Assembly: GCF_900258045.1 (NCBI RefSeq) | Contig: NZ_OGVD01000002.1 | Location: forward strand, 124,001-188,000 | DNA: 64,000 bases | Source of the DNA: Sphingorhabdus sp. EL138 | Lineage (GTDB): Bacteria; Pseudomonadota; Alphaproteobacteria; Sphingomonadales; Sphingomonadaceae | Reading direction: 5' to 3' | Part shown: one piece after another, positions 63,893-64,000 of the stretch | How the letters are laid out: each line of letters opens with the position of its first letter | How positions within the stretch are numbered: position 1 is the stretch's first letter | Position numbers and translations under genes: made by a program | The notes under the pieces: model-generated | Seen by the model: only the letters and a program-made list of their open reading frames with translations | Databases searched by the model: none | Told to the model about the DNA's origin: nothing

Positions 63893-64000
63893 CAAAGTGC
63901 ATATTGGAGCATCGTCTAAAAAAAATAAGCGTAACAGCCGCCGCTATCTTACATCTGTTCCAGCGGCCCATTGCGGGAGGCCAGTCTGTAAATTCCCCGG

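Noticed and set aside
63893-64000. Tail of the window after the Popeye-like gene
   Set aside because: An A-rich run and no open frame with a start or recognisable element; nothing can be supported in 108 bp.
1-64000. CRISPR arrays, tRNA/rRNA genes, insertion sequences, integrase or attachment sites
   Set aside because: Looked for regularly spaced repeats, tRNA-like cloverleaf segments in gaps, and transposase/integrase signatures; none seen. The GTA remnant has no integrase, consistent with GTA rather than prophage origin.

Overview
The window looks like chromosomal DNA of a marine-type sphingomonad (Alphaproteobacteria, Sphingomonadales; a Sphingorhabdus/Parasphingorhabdus-like genome is my best guess). 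This rests on the three-subunit transhydrogenase operon preceded by an aa3-oxidase subunit IV gene, the plant-type glutamate-cysteine ligase, the sphingomonad-style TonB receptor, an AHH-domain protein, a gene transfer agent (GTA) remnant with a DUF2793 gene, and moderate GC. No rRNA, tRNA, CRISPR array, insertion sequence or integrase was seen. I ran no searches: family names come from motifs and remembered family architecture.

Layout. 1-8.9 kb: two small proteins, a DEAD-box helicase, a lipoprotein and an orphan NtrC-type regulator, then the operon coxIV-like/pntAA/pntAB/pntB with a racemase and a DUF1993 gene. 9-16 kb: a periplasmic beta-helix protein coupled to a diheme cytochrome, DUF2147, a Bcr/CflA efflux pump, a pentapeptide-repeat/LprI-like fusion and DNA polymerase IV. 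16-26.6 kb: TonB receptor, gshA, a YqaA-type membrane protein, an AGCS symporter, a DUF2855 protein, a CNB-patatin lipase and a DUF6151 protein. 26.6-31 kb is the accessory zone: an ABM protein, a methyltransferase and a heavily deleted GTA cluster. 31-42 kb: an OmpA protein, an AHH protein, purS-purQ and purC separated by a Slam/TbpB-like surface-lipoprotein pair, DUF4349, an NTF2-like protein and parC. 41.6-45 kb: a compact four-gene minus-strand operon (predicted glycosyltransferase, CMP-sugar cytidylyltransferase, HAD phosphatase, KDPG-type aldolase) that may make and transfer an unusual CMP-activated keto-deoxy sugar acid. 45-64 kb: DMT exporter, threonine aldolase, HTH proteins, a LuxR solo, a GGDEF-EAL protein, Tag glycosylase, an ICMT-like protein, a PQQ sugar dehydrogenase, a DUF1285/Nudix/cca operon, an SDR, betA with a short BCCT transporter, and a Popeye-like protein.

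The strongest unexplained signal is a 200-230 bp intergenic element in three copies (11303-11502, 19995-20210, 20813-21042). Each copy has ~37 bp inverted terminal repeats and several inner hairpins, two conserved halves and a centre that differs in sequence and length. One end hairpin carries compensatory base changes between copies. All three sit directly 3' of a minus-strand gene, and two flank the YqaA-type gene in opposite orientation. A second, shorter degenerate palindrome family (core GTCCGCTTTCG) is scattered through intergenic DNA from 26 to 56 kb.
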